64,000 nt of DNA from positions 35,038,956 to 35,102,955 of the forward strand of contig NC_053392.1 in assembly GCF_905171765.1 (NCBI RefSeq), read 5' to 3'. Each line of letters opens with the position of its first letter. The first letter of the stretch is position 1. Position numbers and translations under genes: made by a program. The notes beneath the pieces are model-generated. The model saw only the letters and a list, made by a program, of their open reading frames with translations, searched no databases and was not told the DNA's origin. The DNA comes from Bufo bufo. Lineage: Eukaryota; Chordata; Amphibia; Anura; Bufonidae. Positions 54,641 through 64,000 of this stretch are shown here, piece after piece.

Positions 54641-54653
54641 ACGTCCTCACAGC

Positions 54654-54898
54654 TAGGAGGCAGTATTATAGTAGTTATATTCTTGTACATAGGAGCAGTA
54701 TTATAGTAGTTATATTCTTGTACATAGGAGGCAGTATTATAGTAGTTATATTCTTGTACATAGGAGTCAGTATTATAGTAGTTATATTCTTGTACATAGG
54801 AGGCAGTATTATAGTAGTTATATTCTTGTACATAGGAGCAGTATTATAGTAGTTATATTCTTGTACATAGGAGGCAGTATTATACTAGTTATATTTTT
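54654..54898. repeat. 35-bp minisatellite, right remnant
   Basis: About seven units of the same satellite between LINE B and LINE C. The last unit has two changes (CTAG and TTTTT) and ends after TTATATTTTT, which is the same unit position as the 3' junction of LINE A (TTATATTCTT). Confidence 0.9.
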
Positions 54899-56383
54899 AA
54901 ACAAATCTCTTTATTAAGAGGCAAGTTGTCAACAACAATAAGACATTTTATCTCATAAATCCAGTCGCAGCTGGTGACACAATTCAATTTTAGATCAGTC
55001 ACAGAAAATGACATCAATCTCATTGTAGTATGAGAAACATGTGTGAAGATGAGTAACAGTAGGAGGGGAAGAAGGGGAAGAACAGAGTGGGGGGGGGGGG
55101 GGGTCGTTTCTCACTAGGATCTAAAAATTTCGGAAATGCTTCCAGGGGTGCCATAATTTCAGGAACTGAGGTCTGGAGTGAGTTTCCCAATGAGCCAATT
55201 CCTCGAATCTAAATATTTGGTCAGTTCTCTTAATCCATGCCAAAATAGAGGGAGGGGAGTCAGTCCTCCAAAGAAGGGGAATTAATAAGCGGGCTGCGGT
55301 AAGAAGCATGGTTGGGAGATTGGATTTAGAGGGAGTCAAAGAACCATAAGGGCACCAGAGTAAGATCAGTTTTGCGTCTAACTGGACTTGTGTATCACAA
55401 ATCCGGTTCATCATGTTCTCTACCTGGGACCAGAAAGGATGGATTTTACTGCAATGCCACCATATATGGGAGAGCGAGCCAACTTCTGTTCCGCACATCC
55501 GGCACAGATCTGAGATATCAGGATTGAGCCTATGAAGAAATTCCGGCGTCTTATACCATCTCGTCAGTAATTTGTAGGAATTGGCCTGGATCTTGATGCA
55601 GCGGTTAAATCCATGGGAGTGAGTAAGAATAAAAGCTTTGTCAGGAACTGCAAATCTGGGGGTGCGGAAGAGAGCAGCTCCTTATAAAGAGTAGAAAGGA
55701 GCTTAGATGGGAGGCGAGTTGAGGAGAGCTTTTTCTCCAACCAGGAAGGCTCGTCAGTAGTTCTGAGCGTTTTTTTGAGAAGTTCTAAGTCCTTCTGAAA
55801 GGCCATAGTAGCTAGAAATGAGGCCGCTCTGACATTTGGAAGGACGAAGATCCTGCTCCAATCTAAATCACCAGTCTCAGAAGTAATATCCTGTAGAGTG
55901 AGGTCTGATAGTAGGAGCCATTTTCCAGATGACTCAAGGGTGGTAGGATGTATATGAAACTGAAGGAGGTGCAAGGGTAGATGTGGGTTAGGGAATTGAA
56001 AATCTGTGGACCGATACACTTTGGCCCATTCTACTAATAGGCCCTTCCATATGGGAGATGGGAACTTATTATTAGCCATGCATGAACGTAAACCCCATAA
56101 GACTAACTTTTCACTATGGGTAAGTATGTCACGTTCCAGTTGGGAGCAGAGGTTTGACGGCTGTCGGGAAAAGGAGGTTAAATCCTTTACTCAATATTGA
56201 AGCTTTGTAATATAGGTAAATATCAGGGAGACCAAAACCTCCCAGTCTTTTTTCCCGTGTCAAGGTAGCATAAGCATTCCTAGGGGATTTGCCATCCCAC
56301 ACAAAAGCAGAGAAAATTTGGCGTACCTCCACGAAGAAGGAATGAGGAATCCAGATAGGTAGCGTCTGAATTAGGTAAAAGAG
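54899..56383 (-). pseudogene. LINE C: L1-like ORF2 C-terminus and 3' end
   Basis: A relative of LINE A on the minus strand. Fragments at 55121-55498 (CGTEVGSLSHIWWHCSKIHPFW), 55564-56079 (FPSPIWKGLLVEWAKV) and 56129-56332 (FVWDGKSPRNAYATLTREKR) match the same regions of LINE A in order, with frameshifts between them. The 3' end has CTTAATAAAG on the minus strand just before the satellite junction and no poly(A). A G-run of more than 14 bases lies at about 55088-55103 in the 3' region. The upstream part is displaced by a hAT insertion and resumes at about 63650. Confidence 0.88.
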
Positions 56384-56989
56384 TAGGGTTGAGCAAACCC
56401 GAACTGTAAAGTTCGGGTTCGTACCGAACTTTAGGATTTTTGGAACCCGGACCCGAACATTTTAGTAAAAGTTCGGGTTCGGCGATTTCTTAGCGCTTTT
56501 TGAAAGCGTTTAACTGTCTTAAGTGTCTTAGAAGCCATCACAGCCATGCCTACTAATGGCATGGCTGTGATTGGCCAGAGCAGCATGTGACCCAGTCTCT
56601 ATATAAGCTGGAGTCACGTAGCGCCCCACGTCATTCTGCTGTACTTAGTGTAGGGAGAGGATGATGCTGGCGATTTTAGGGAGAGAATAGAAGAGAATCT
56701 GTGACTGTGATCAGAACTCGAATCTAACTCAGCGATCTACATACATTTAGTTGTGTGGCTGCAGTGCACAATCTTTTTACCCTGCTCTGAGCCCAGTGAC
56801 CGAAAAAAAGGTGGACGGTGGCCATTTTATGCAAGCTCAGTGCACCAGCACTGCATCTGAGCTTTTGGGACATTGAAAATCCAAGCTTGAAATATTGCAC
56901 TAATAATCTGGTTTTAAAAAAACACCCTTTTTTGGCAATATACAACATCTGGTGCATTTGCTAAGCTAGAAATACAGCCATAATTTTCT

Positions 56990-58310
56990 GGGTTTTTAAA
57001 AACACCCTTTTTTTGGCAAAATACACTATTTTACAGCCCTTGCAGCATCAGCACGTGGGAAATTCAAGGGTTATATACAGCTGTCATATTCAGTTATTAA
57101 ACAAACACACATTTTGGGCAAAAAACTTAAATTGCGGCCTAGTCTGGATCAGTACGTGTGAGATACACCCTTTACATACTGTGGTTCTATTCTTCTATTA
57201 ATAAAACACCCTTTTTTGTGCATAATACACAATTTTTCTGGCCTTGTAACATCATCACGTGTGAAATTCAAGGGTTATCTACTGCTGTTATATTCAGTTA
57301 TTAAACAAACACCCGTTTTGGGCAAAAAAGTTTATTTTGCAGCCTTTGCTGCATATGTCATTGTGAGATACACCCTTTACATACTGTGGTTCTATTCAGT
57401 TATTTGAAATACAGCCATTTTGGGCAAGAAAAATTAATTGCAGCCTAGTCTGGATCAGTCGGTGTGAGATACACCATTTATATGCTGTGGTTATATTCTT
57501 CTACTAATAAAACACCCTTTTTTGGGCAAAATACACAATTTTTCTGCCCTTGCAGCATCATGTGAGATACACCCTTTACATACTGTGGTTCTATTCAGTT
57601 ATTTGAAAAAACACCCATTTTGGTCAACAAACTTTAATTGCGGCCTAGTCTGTATCAGAACGTGTGAGATACACCCTTTAGATACTGTGGTTCTATTCAG
57701 TTATTAAACAAACACCCATTTTGGGTAAAAAACTTTAATTGCGGCCTAGTCTGGATCAGGGTGTGTGAGATACACCCTTTACATACTGTGTTTCTATTCA
57801 GTTATTAAACAAACACCCATTTTGGCCACAAATTTTTAATTGCGGCCTGGTCTGGATCAGGGCGTGTGAGATACACCCTTTACATACTGTGGTTCTATTC
57901 AGTTATTAAACAAACACCCATTTTGGGCCATTTTGCAGCCTTTGATGCATATGTCATTATGAGATACACCCTTTAGATACTGTGGTTCTATACAGATATT
58001 TGCAAAACAGCCATTTTGGTCAAAAAAAATTAATTGCGGCCTAGTCTGCATCAGGGCGTGTGAGATACACCCTTTACATACCGTTGTTCTATTCAGTTAT
58101 TTGAAAAACACCTATTTTGGTCAACAAACCTTAATTGCGGCCTAGTCTGTATCAGGACGTGTGAAATACACCCTTTACATACTGTGGTTCTATTCAGTTA
58201 TTAAACAAACACCCATTTTGGGCAAAAAATGTTTATTGCGGCCTAGTCTGCATCTGTATGTGTGAGATACAACCTTTATATACTGTCGTTCTATTCTAAA
58301 CACCCATTTA
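56990..58310. repeat. ~103-bp tandem array in the hAT B leader
   Basis: About twelve units with the words AACACCCATTTTGGGCAAAA, ATTGCGGCCTAGTCTGGATC, GTGTGAGATACACCCTTTAC and ATACTGTGGTTCTATTCAGT. The array ends just before the transposase ATG. Short plus-strand frames over it are periodic translations. Confidence 0.9.
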
Positions 58311-60948
58311 GGGCAAGATCCTAAATTAGAGAAACATGAGGAGAGCGTCAAATAAGGGACGTGGCCCAGGTCGTGGTGCTGCTGGTGGAGCTCCTGTTGC
58401 AGGGAGAGGACATGGTCGATCTGTGCCAGCTACACGCACAAGAGAAACCTCTTCCTCAGGTGCGAGTAGGCGACAGAACCTGCAGCGGTATTTGGTCGGG
58501 CCTAATGCGGCTCTACGAATGGTGAGGCCAGAACAAGTGCAGGCGATAGTAGATTGGGTTGCTGACAGTGCCTCCAGTTCCTTCACATTGTCTCCCACCC
58601 AGTCTCCTGCTGAAAGATCAGAGTTGGCACCTGCAGCCGATGTCCATCAGTCTTTCACCTCACCCCCTTGCAAATTAGCCAAGCAGTCTGAGCCCCAAGT
58701 CATGCAGCAGTCTCTTCTGCTTTTTGATGACTCTGTAAGCAGGGTTTCCGAGGGTCATCCACCTATCCCTGCCCCAGAAGTGGAAGAGATTGAGTGCACC
58801 GATGCCCAACCACTTATGTTTCAAGATGAGCACATGGGAGGACCACCGCAGCACGTCTCGGATGATGACGAAACACAGGTGCCAACTGCTGGGGCTTTCG
58901 AAAGTGTGCAGACTGACAAGGAGGGCAGAGGTGAAGACTGGGTGGAAGATGATGTGGAGGACCATGAGGTCCTCGACCCCACATGGAATCAAGGTCATGC
59001 GAGTGACCGATGTAGTTTGGATGAAGAAGCGGTAGTCGCACAGAGCCACCAGCACAGAAGAAGAGGAAGCAGGGTGCAAAAGCGGAGCGGCCGTCCCCTA
59101 GACAGTACGCCTGCTACTGCCCACCGCAGCAAGGGACCGAGCACACCAAATCCAGCTCCAGGGAGTTCCCTGGCGTGGCAGTTCTTCAGACAATGTGCTG
59201 ACGACAAGACACGAGTGGTTTGCACGCTGTTCAATCAGAGCCTGAAGCGAGGCATAAAAGTTCTCAACCTGAGCACAACCTGCATGACCAGGCATCTAAG
59301 TGCAAAGCACGAGCTGCAGTGGAGTAGACCCCTCAAAAACCAAGAAAGGTCTCTGGCTCCTCCTGCTTCCTCTTCTGCTGCAGTCTCGGCCTCTTCATCC
59401 ACCTCTGGAGTGACAGTGCCACCTGCTACCCCACCAACAAAGGATCTGCCAGCAACACCACCACCTGGGTCACCAAGCATCTCCACAATGTCCCACGGAA
59501 GCGTTCAGCTCTCCATCTCCCAAACGCTGGAGAGGAAGAGGAAGTACCCCCCTACCCACCCGCGATCCCTGGCCCTGAATGCCAGCATTTCAAAATTACT
59601 GGCCTTTGAAATGCTGTCATTCCGTCTGGTGGAGACGGATAGTTTTAAAGGCCTTATGGCGGTGGCTGTCCCACAGTACGTCGTGCCCAGCCGCCACTAC
59701 TTTTCCAGGCGAGCCATCCCTTCCCTTCACAACCAAGTGGGGGACAAAATCAGGTGTGCACTGCGCAACGCCATCTGTGGCAAGGTCCGCCTGACTACGG
59801 ATACGTGGACCAGTAAGCACGGTCAGAGACGTTATATCTCCATAACAGCACACTGGGTAAATGCAGTGGCGGCTGGGCCTGAGGCGGATAGCAGTTTGGC
59901 GCATGTCCTTCCACCACCAAGGATTGCAGGGCGCTTCAGTTTGCCTCCTGTTGCTTCCTCCTCCTACTCTGCTTCCTCATCCTCTACCAGCTCCTCATCC
60001 GGTCAACGTAACACCTTCACCACCAACTTCAGCACAGCCAGGGGTAAACAACAGCAGGCAGTTTTAAAACGTATCTGTTTGGGGGACAAACCCCACACCG
60101 CACAGGAGCTGTGGACAGGCCTTGAACAACAGACCGGTGAGTGGTTGGTGCCAGTCAGCCTCAAGCCCGGCCTGGTGGTGTGCGATAATAGGCGAAATCT
60201 CGTAGCAGCTCTGGGACTAGCCGGTTTGACGCACATCCCTTGCCTGGCGCATGTGCTGAATTTGGTGGTGCAGAGATTCCTTAAAAATTACCCCGATATG
60301 TCAGAGCTGCTGCATAAAGTGCGGGCCATCTGTGCGCGCTTCCGGCGTTCTCACCCTGCTGCTCGCCTGTCAGTGCTGCAGCGTAACTTCGGCCTTCCCG
60401 CTCACCGCCTCATATGCGACGTGCCCACAAGGTGGAACTCCACCCTGCACATGCTGGCCAGACTGTGCGAGCAGCAGCAGGCCATAGTGGAGTTTCAGCT
60501 GCAGCACGCACGGGTGAGTCGCTCTGTGGAGCAGCACCACTTCACCACCAATCACTGGGCCTCCATGAGAGACCCGTGTGCCTTGTTGCGCTGTTTCGAG
60601 TACTCCACCAACATGGCCAGTGGCGATAACGCCGTTCTCATCGTTACTATCCCACTTCTATGCCTCCTTGAAAAAACGCTGCTGGTGATGATGGAAGAGG
60701 ATGTGGCACAGGAGGAGGAGGAGGAGGAAGAGGGATCATTTCGTAGGGTTTCCGGCCAGTCATTCACAAGTGGCTCCGAGGGTGGGTTCCTCCACCCACA
60801 AACCCCAGGTACACAATTGTCCAGCCAGGGCACAGTTCTGGAGGATGACGAGGTGGGGGATGAGGAGTAGGAGATGGAGGAGGAGGAGGAACCTTGTTCA
60901 CAGCAGGGTGGCACCCAGACCAGCTCATGGCTATCACTGGTGCGTGGC

Positions 60949-61671
60949 TGGGGGGATAGAGATAAAAAGAAAGAGACAGGAGGCAGCGCCTCGTGTGTAA
61001 AACCGTATGCTATTTTAGAAAGAACAATGCACTGATTCAACCGAGTATAGTGCATCAATCCACCCCGGCCCTGAAACTGAATACGAGTGACACCATTTAC
61101 TCTGAAAAAACGACCTGGTGTAGATACCGCATGAACCCATACCAGATAATTGTATGCGATCGAGACCCGAGGCATCTAAAGTTAACCCCGCCCAGGCCAG
61201 ACCCACCATTAGAACACACACAGTAACAGAGCGAGCACAGCACACTGCCCACAAACATCGGAGTACAAGACACATCACTCCGCCCATACAGCACGGCAGC
61301 AAGGCCCGCCCGCGATACACCAGCAAGGCCTGCCCACATAACATCAAGCCGGCACACGCAACATGCCGGCTGGGAGCGTCATAGCAACAACTAAACACGT
61401 GCGTACACGCCCCCATCCCCGCCTCCACCACGCCCCCGCACACGCCCAGAGAAGCCCAAATTATTGCGCAAAAATACAGAATAAAAGGCACAGAAATCAC
61501 ACCCACAATGTACAGACCTATTGTCCTGATGAAGGGGGCAGTCCGCCCCTGAAACGCGTAGACTTATACAAATAAAGACCCGCTTTATTTTACCTACTTG
61601 AATCCTGTCTTCTGCAGCAGCGCCGCTTTATATAAGGTTCATTTTTTACCTCTATCTACTATGGGGGGATA
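60949..61671 (+). mobile_element. 703-bp hammerhead-bearing retroelement insertion
   Basis: Insert 60959-61661 is flanked by TGGGGGGATA at 60949-60958 and 61662-61671, a 10-bp target duplication. It has no convincing reading frame. It carries a hammerhead motif at 61523-61563, followed by AATAAA (61571-61576) and a pyrimidine-rich stretch. The layout resembles the terminal part of a Penelope-like element or a non-autonomous, retrozyme-like relative. The gene frame is restored in register on either side, which fixes the borders. Confidence 0.8.
61523..61563 (+). ncRNA. Hammerhead ribozyme, intact core
   Basis: CTGATGA (61526-61532), stem II with a five-pair AGGGG/CCCCT stem (61533-61550), GAAA (61551-61554), then CGCGTA (61555-61560) ending at the predicted cleavage site after A61560. 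ACGCGT (61554-61559) is palindromic, as in minimal hammerheads proposed to act as dimers. Stem I is short (GTC 61523-61525 with GAC 61561-61563). All invariant core bases are present; the cleavage triplet GTA is permitted but less favourable than GTC. Confidence 0.8.
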
Positions 61672-62384
61672 CAGAGGACACAGACGATACACCTCCCACA
61701 GAGGACAGCTTTTCGTTTCCTCTGGGCAGCATGGCACACATGAGCGATTACATGCTGCAGTGTCTTCGCAACGACAGCAGAGTTGCCCACATTCGAACTT
61801 GTGCTGATTACTGGGTGGCCACGCTGCTGGATCCCCGTTACAAGGACAACGTACCGTCCTTAATTCCCTCACTGGAGCGTGATCGTAATATGCGCGAGTA
61901 CAAGCGCACCCTGGTAGACGAGCTGCTAGTGGCATTCCCACCTGACAGTGGGGGCACAGTGGAAGCACAATGCGAAGGCAAAGGAAGAGGTTGCCAACGC
62001 AGCTCGGGCACCGCCTGCACCTCAGAAGGCAGGGTTAGCATGGCCAAAATGTGGAAAAGCTTTTTCAAGTCGCCACAACAACCAGCACCACCAGCTGATA
62101 TGGAGCGTCTCAGCAGGAGGCAGAATTTCACCAACATTTCACCAACCCCCTTTAACTTCTGGGTCTCCAAATTGGGCACCTGGCCTGAGCTTGCCCTTTA
62201 CGCCTTGGAGGTGCTGGCCTGCCCTGCAGCCAGTGTATTATCTGAACGTGTGTTTAGCACGGCAGGGGGCGTCATCACAGACAAGCGCAGCCGCCTGTCC
62301 ACAGCCAATGTGGACAAGATCACGTTCATTAAAATGAACCAGACATGGATCCCACAGGACTTGTCCGTACCTTGTGCAGAATAG

Positions 62385-63040
62385 ACATGTATACCGGCAC
62401 TAAGCAGCCATTGTTATACTGCAGCGCAATTGCTCATTCTTTTATTTTGGATATTTCACTCTTTTGGAGTGTACCCTAATTTAATTTTTTTTTATTAAAA
62501 CCAAAAACCAGTGTTGGCTACCTCGTCCTCCTCCACTGCTGCTTCCACCTAAAACCGCTACGTCCACCGCCTCCTCAAACTCCTACCCCATATGGAACTC
62601 CAACTCATAAATCAAATTTTTTTATTTTTTTATATGTATTTTATTTTATGTCATTTCACTACTTTGTTACATTTTCGGGTGAGATTAACCAATTTTTGGG
62701 TGTGAAGTACCACTGCTATACCTAGTAGACAGGTAAAAAAAAATTAAAAATTGTCTGTTACATTTTCTGGTGAAATTCACAAATTTTGGGGTGTAATATA
62801 CCCCTCCTCTACCTAGGTGACAGCTTAATAAATTTCAATAATTTTTCTTTTACATTTTAGGGTGACTATAAAAAAAAAATTTCTGTCATAGACCCCTTCT
62901 CTACCAAGTAGACAGGTTAATAAATTTCTGTAATTTTTCTGTTACATTCTTGGGTTGACATTTTACAATTTTGGACGTGAATAAACCCCTGCTCTGCATA
63001 GTTGACAGGGAATAAAATTTCAGAAATTCTTCTTTAATTG
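62385..63040. repeat. hAT B 3' region with ~105-bp tandem repeat
   Basis: After the transposase stop, units near 62640, 62755, 62850 and 62930 share a TCTGTTACATTTTCTGGTGA-like phrase, TTTTGGGTGTGAA, CCCCTNCTCTACC and TAGACAGGTTAATAAATTTC. Divergence is moderate. No reading frame. Confidence 0.75.
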
Positions 63041-63084
63041 ATGCGCGCCACCTCCTTTCATTCAATGCTTAAACTTAATCAAGT

Positions 63085-63200
63085 TGTCCCACATTTGCAC
63101 TTCAATAATTTGTCACACATTTACGCTTTAATAATTTGTCTCATATTTGTGCTTCAATAATTTGTTCAACATTTGCGCTTTAACAGCTTTTCCCAAATTT
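63085..63200. repeat. ~33-bp tandem repeat, four units
   Basis: The theme ACATTTGCACTTCAATAATT followed by TGTC(A/T)CA repeats with alternating CTTCAATAA and CTTTAATAA. It lies in the hAT B 3' region. Confidence 0.8.
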
Positions 63201-63447
63201 TGGCTCGATTAAAAAAAAAATTCAGCCATTGATCTCCCTTGGATGTGGTCACTCTTTCTCACGCTCCCTCTCCGGCGTGGAACCCTGATTCACCGATAAC
63301 CGTGATCAACATGGTAGGCTCAGAAAAGAACATTGAAAGTTGATAGAGCAGATATCCAATTGGATCGTGAACATCACGGGGACGTGCGTCATGGTGGGAC
63401 AGTATGTGAGCACACGCCTACATGAACTGACTGACAGGAGTCAGCCC

Positions 63448-63649
63448 CTGCAACTTCTGGGTCTCCAAATCAGGCACATGGCCTGAGCTTGCCCTTTACT
63501 CCTTGGAGGTGCTGGCCTGCCCTGCAGCCAGTGTATTGTCTGAACATGTGTTTAGCACGACTGGAGGGGGCGTTATCACAGGTTATATTTCCCAATGTTT
63601 TGGGGTGAACCCTAATTTAAAAAAATAAAAATTAATTTAAAACCAAAAA
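63448..63649 (+). repeat. Duplicated fragment of the hAT B transposase 3' end
   Basis: Bases 63448-63590 copy the dimerisation-region coding sequence at 62153-62280 (CTTCTGGGTCTCCAAAT, GTGCTGGCCTGCCCTGCAGC). They continue into a version of the 3' flank (GGTGAACCCTAATTTAA, compare 62468-62485), skipping about 130 bases. It shows a partial tandem duplication with internal deletion at the right side of the element. Confidence 0.85.
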
Positions 63650-64000
63650 ACTTGAACAGGTCATCAGGGTTTGCCGGGATGTGGGTGCCTAGAAATAGTA
63701 TTGATTTGGAAGCCCAAGAGAAAGCGGTGTTGCGTTTGAGGTCTACAATTAAAGTGGTTGGGCAGGATACGTTTAGGGCCAACGACTTGCTGTAATTAAT
63801 TTTAAAATTGGAGATCAGCCCATACTCTTCAAAGAGGACTTGAAGCCTAGGAAAGGAGGTCATGGGATTAGAAGTCATGACCAGGAGGTCATCTGCGAAG
63901 GCTGCTGTGAGGTGGGAATGTGAGCCAACTCGGATCCCCTCTATATCTGGGTCCTGCCTAATCTTAGCAAGCAGAGTTTCCATGACAATGATAAAAAGGC
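63650..64000 (-). pseudogene. LINE C reverse transcriptase, continuation
   Basis: Encodes, on the minus strand, METLLAKIRQDPDIEGIRVG, then the catalytic AFADDLLVMTSNP and FKINYSKSLALNVSCP, which align with residues about 690-780 of LINE A ORF2. It is the upstream part of the LINE whose C-terminus is at 54899-56383. It runs off the window edge, so the 5' end and completeness are unknown. Confidence 0.88.

Larger units (their letters stand above)
47984..54653 (-). mobile_element. LINE B: Tx1-like non-LTR retrotransposon, apparently intact
   Basis: 6670 bp on the minus strand between two minisatellite segments, with TAGGAGGCA on both sides (47975-47983 and 54654-54662). Two uninterrupted frames, ORF1 with zinc knuckles and ORF2 with endonuclease and reverse transcriptase, overlap by ATGA. 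The 3' untranslated part is about 200 bases and ends ACAATAAAAATT with no poly(A) tail. The 5' leader is very short if the first ATG is used. This architecture matches the Tx1 group of the L1 clade, in which several families insert at specific repeats. Confidence 0.92.
58336..62384 (+). pseudogene. hAT B transposase with BED finger, stop and insertion
   Basis: The frame opens at 58336 (MRRASNKGRGPGRG, basic) and runs 844 codons to a TAG at 60868-60870. Beyond that stop the same frame continues (EMEEEEEPC) to a 703-bp insertion and resumes at 61662, ending at 62384. The BED finger near residues 278-330 reads VCTLFNQS, so the second zinc cysteine is phenylalanine. The RNase-H-like core shows TTDTWTSKHGQR (near 488), VVCDNRRN (near 615) and IPCLAHVLNLVV. 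The hAT dimerisation region is at about 62150-62384 (CPAASVLSERVFSTAGGV). Acidic runs lie at 58860-58960 and 60690-60740. One stop plus the insertion inactivate it. Confidence 0.93.
56384..63649 (+). mobile_element. BED-finger hAT transposon (hAT B), inserted in LINE C
   Basis: The 5' end reads TAGGGTTGAGCAAACCCGAA, with subterminal GTTCGGG/CCCGAAC repeats. A leader with a tandem array of ~103-bp units, a transposase gene (58336-62384) and a repeat-rich 3' region follow. The mirror 3' terminus was not found; the right side ends in a duplicated scrap of the transposase gene and then LINE C sequence. About 40 codons of LINE C are missing across the insertion, so the right junction has suffered a deletion. 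Confidence 0.85.

Noticed and set aside
61090..61510. Frames of 76-163 codons in the hammerhead-bearing insert
   Set aside because: They lie on both strands over the same GC-rich sequence, lack known motifs and are not conserved in any way I can show.

Overview
The window reads as vertebrate nuclear DNA, most probably from an anuran amphibian. No host protein-coding gene, tRNA or rRNA gene could be supported. Nearly everything recognisable is transposable-element DNA or tandem repeat. The basis for the organism guess is the mix of families: a T2/Kolobok-like MITE with TTAA ends, BED-finger hAT transposons starting TAGAGATG, Tc1-like elements, CR1 LINEs ending in ...CTATGTTACTATGA, a Penelope-like element with hammerhead motifs, and L1/Tx1-group LINEs. 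This is inference from family knowledge, not from a search.

Layout. 0-7 kb: MITEs and hairpins, then a nearly complete Tc1-like transposon (4921-6505) inside a T2-like MITE. 7-9.7 kb: the 5' part of a hAT element with a 42-bp tandem array, a small MITE and a G-rich minisatellite. 9.8-13.3 kb: a 5'-truncated CR1 split by a 1.8-kb hAT-like non-autonomous element. 13.3-14.2 kb: an internally deleted Tc1. 15.6-22.6 kb: a 7-kb hAT element with a perfect 8-bp target duplication, broken by a solo LTR and a Tc1 deletion derivative. 23.5-26.4 kb: stacked hAT-type termini, AT-rich palindromes and a 292-bp palindrome. 26.4-36.9 kb: a deeply nested locus in which a CR1 holds a MITE, which holds a Penelope-like fragment, which holds a terminal-inverted-repeat element with a minisatellite; two solo LTRs also sit in the CR1.

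37.7 kb to the end: a minisatellite of 33-36-bp units (about 4.8 kb in total) has been split by LINEs that all lie on the minus strand. LINE A (37746-43513) is L1-like with one frameshift. LINE B (47984-54653) is Tx1-like with two open reading frames overlapping by ATGA. LINE C (from 54899, continuing at about 63650) is a relative of LINE A. LINE C is interrupted by a second BED-finger hAT (56384-about 63649), whose transposase gene is in turn interrupted by a 703-bp element carrying a hammerhead ribozyme with an intact core and flanked by a 10-bp target duplication.

The most interesting signals are: (1) recurrent, same-orientation LINE insertion into one minisatellite, with A and C joined at the same position of the unit, suggesting sequence-specific targeting; (2) three hammerhead-like motifs tied to retroelement ends; (3) LINE B, which appears coding-competent. 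All junction and duplication claims were read by eye and not computed.
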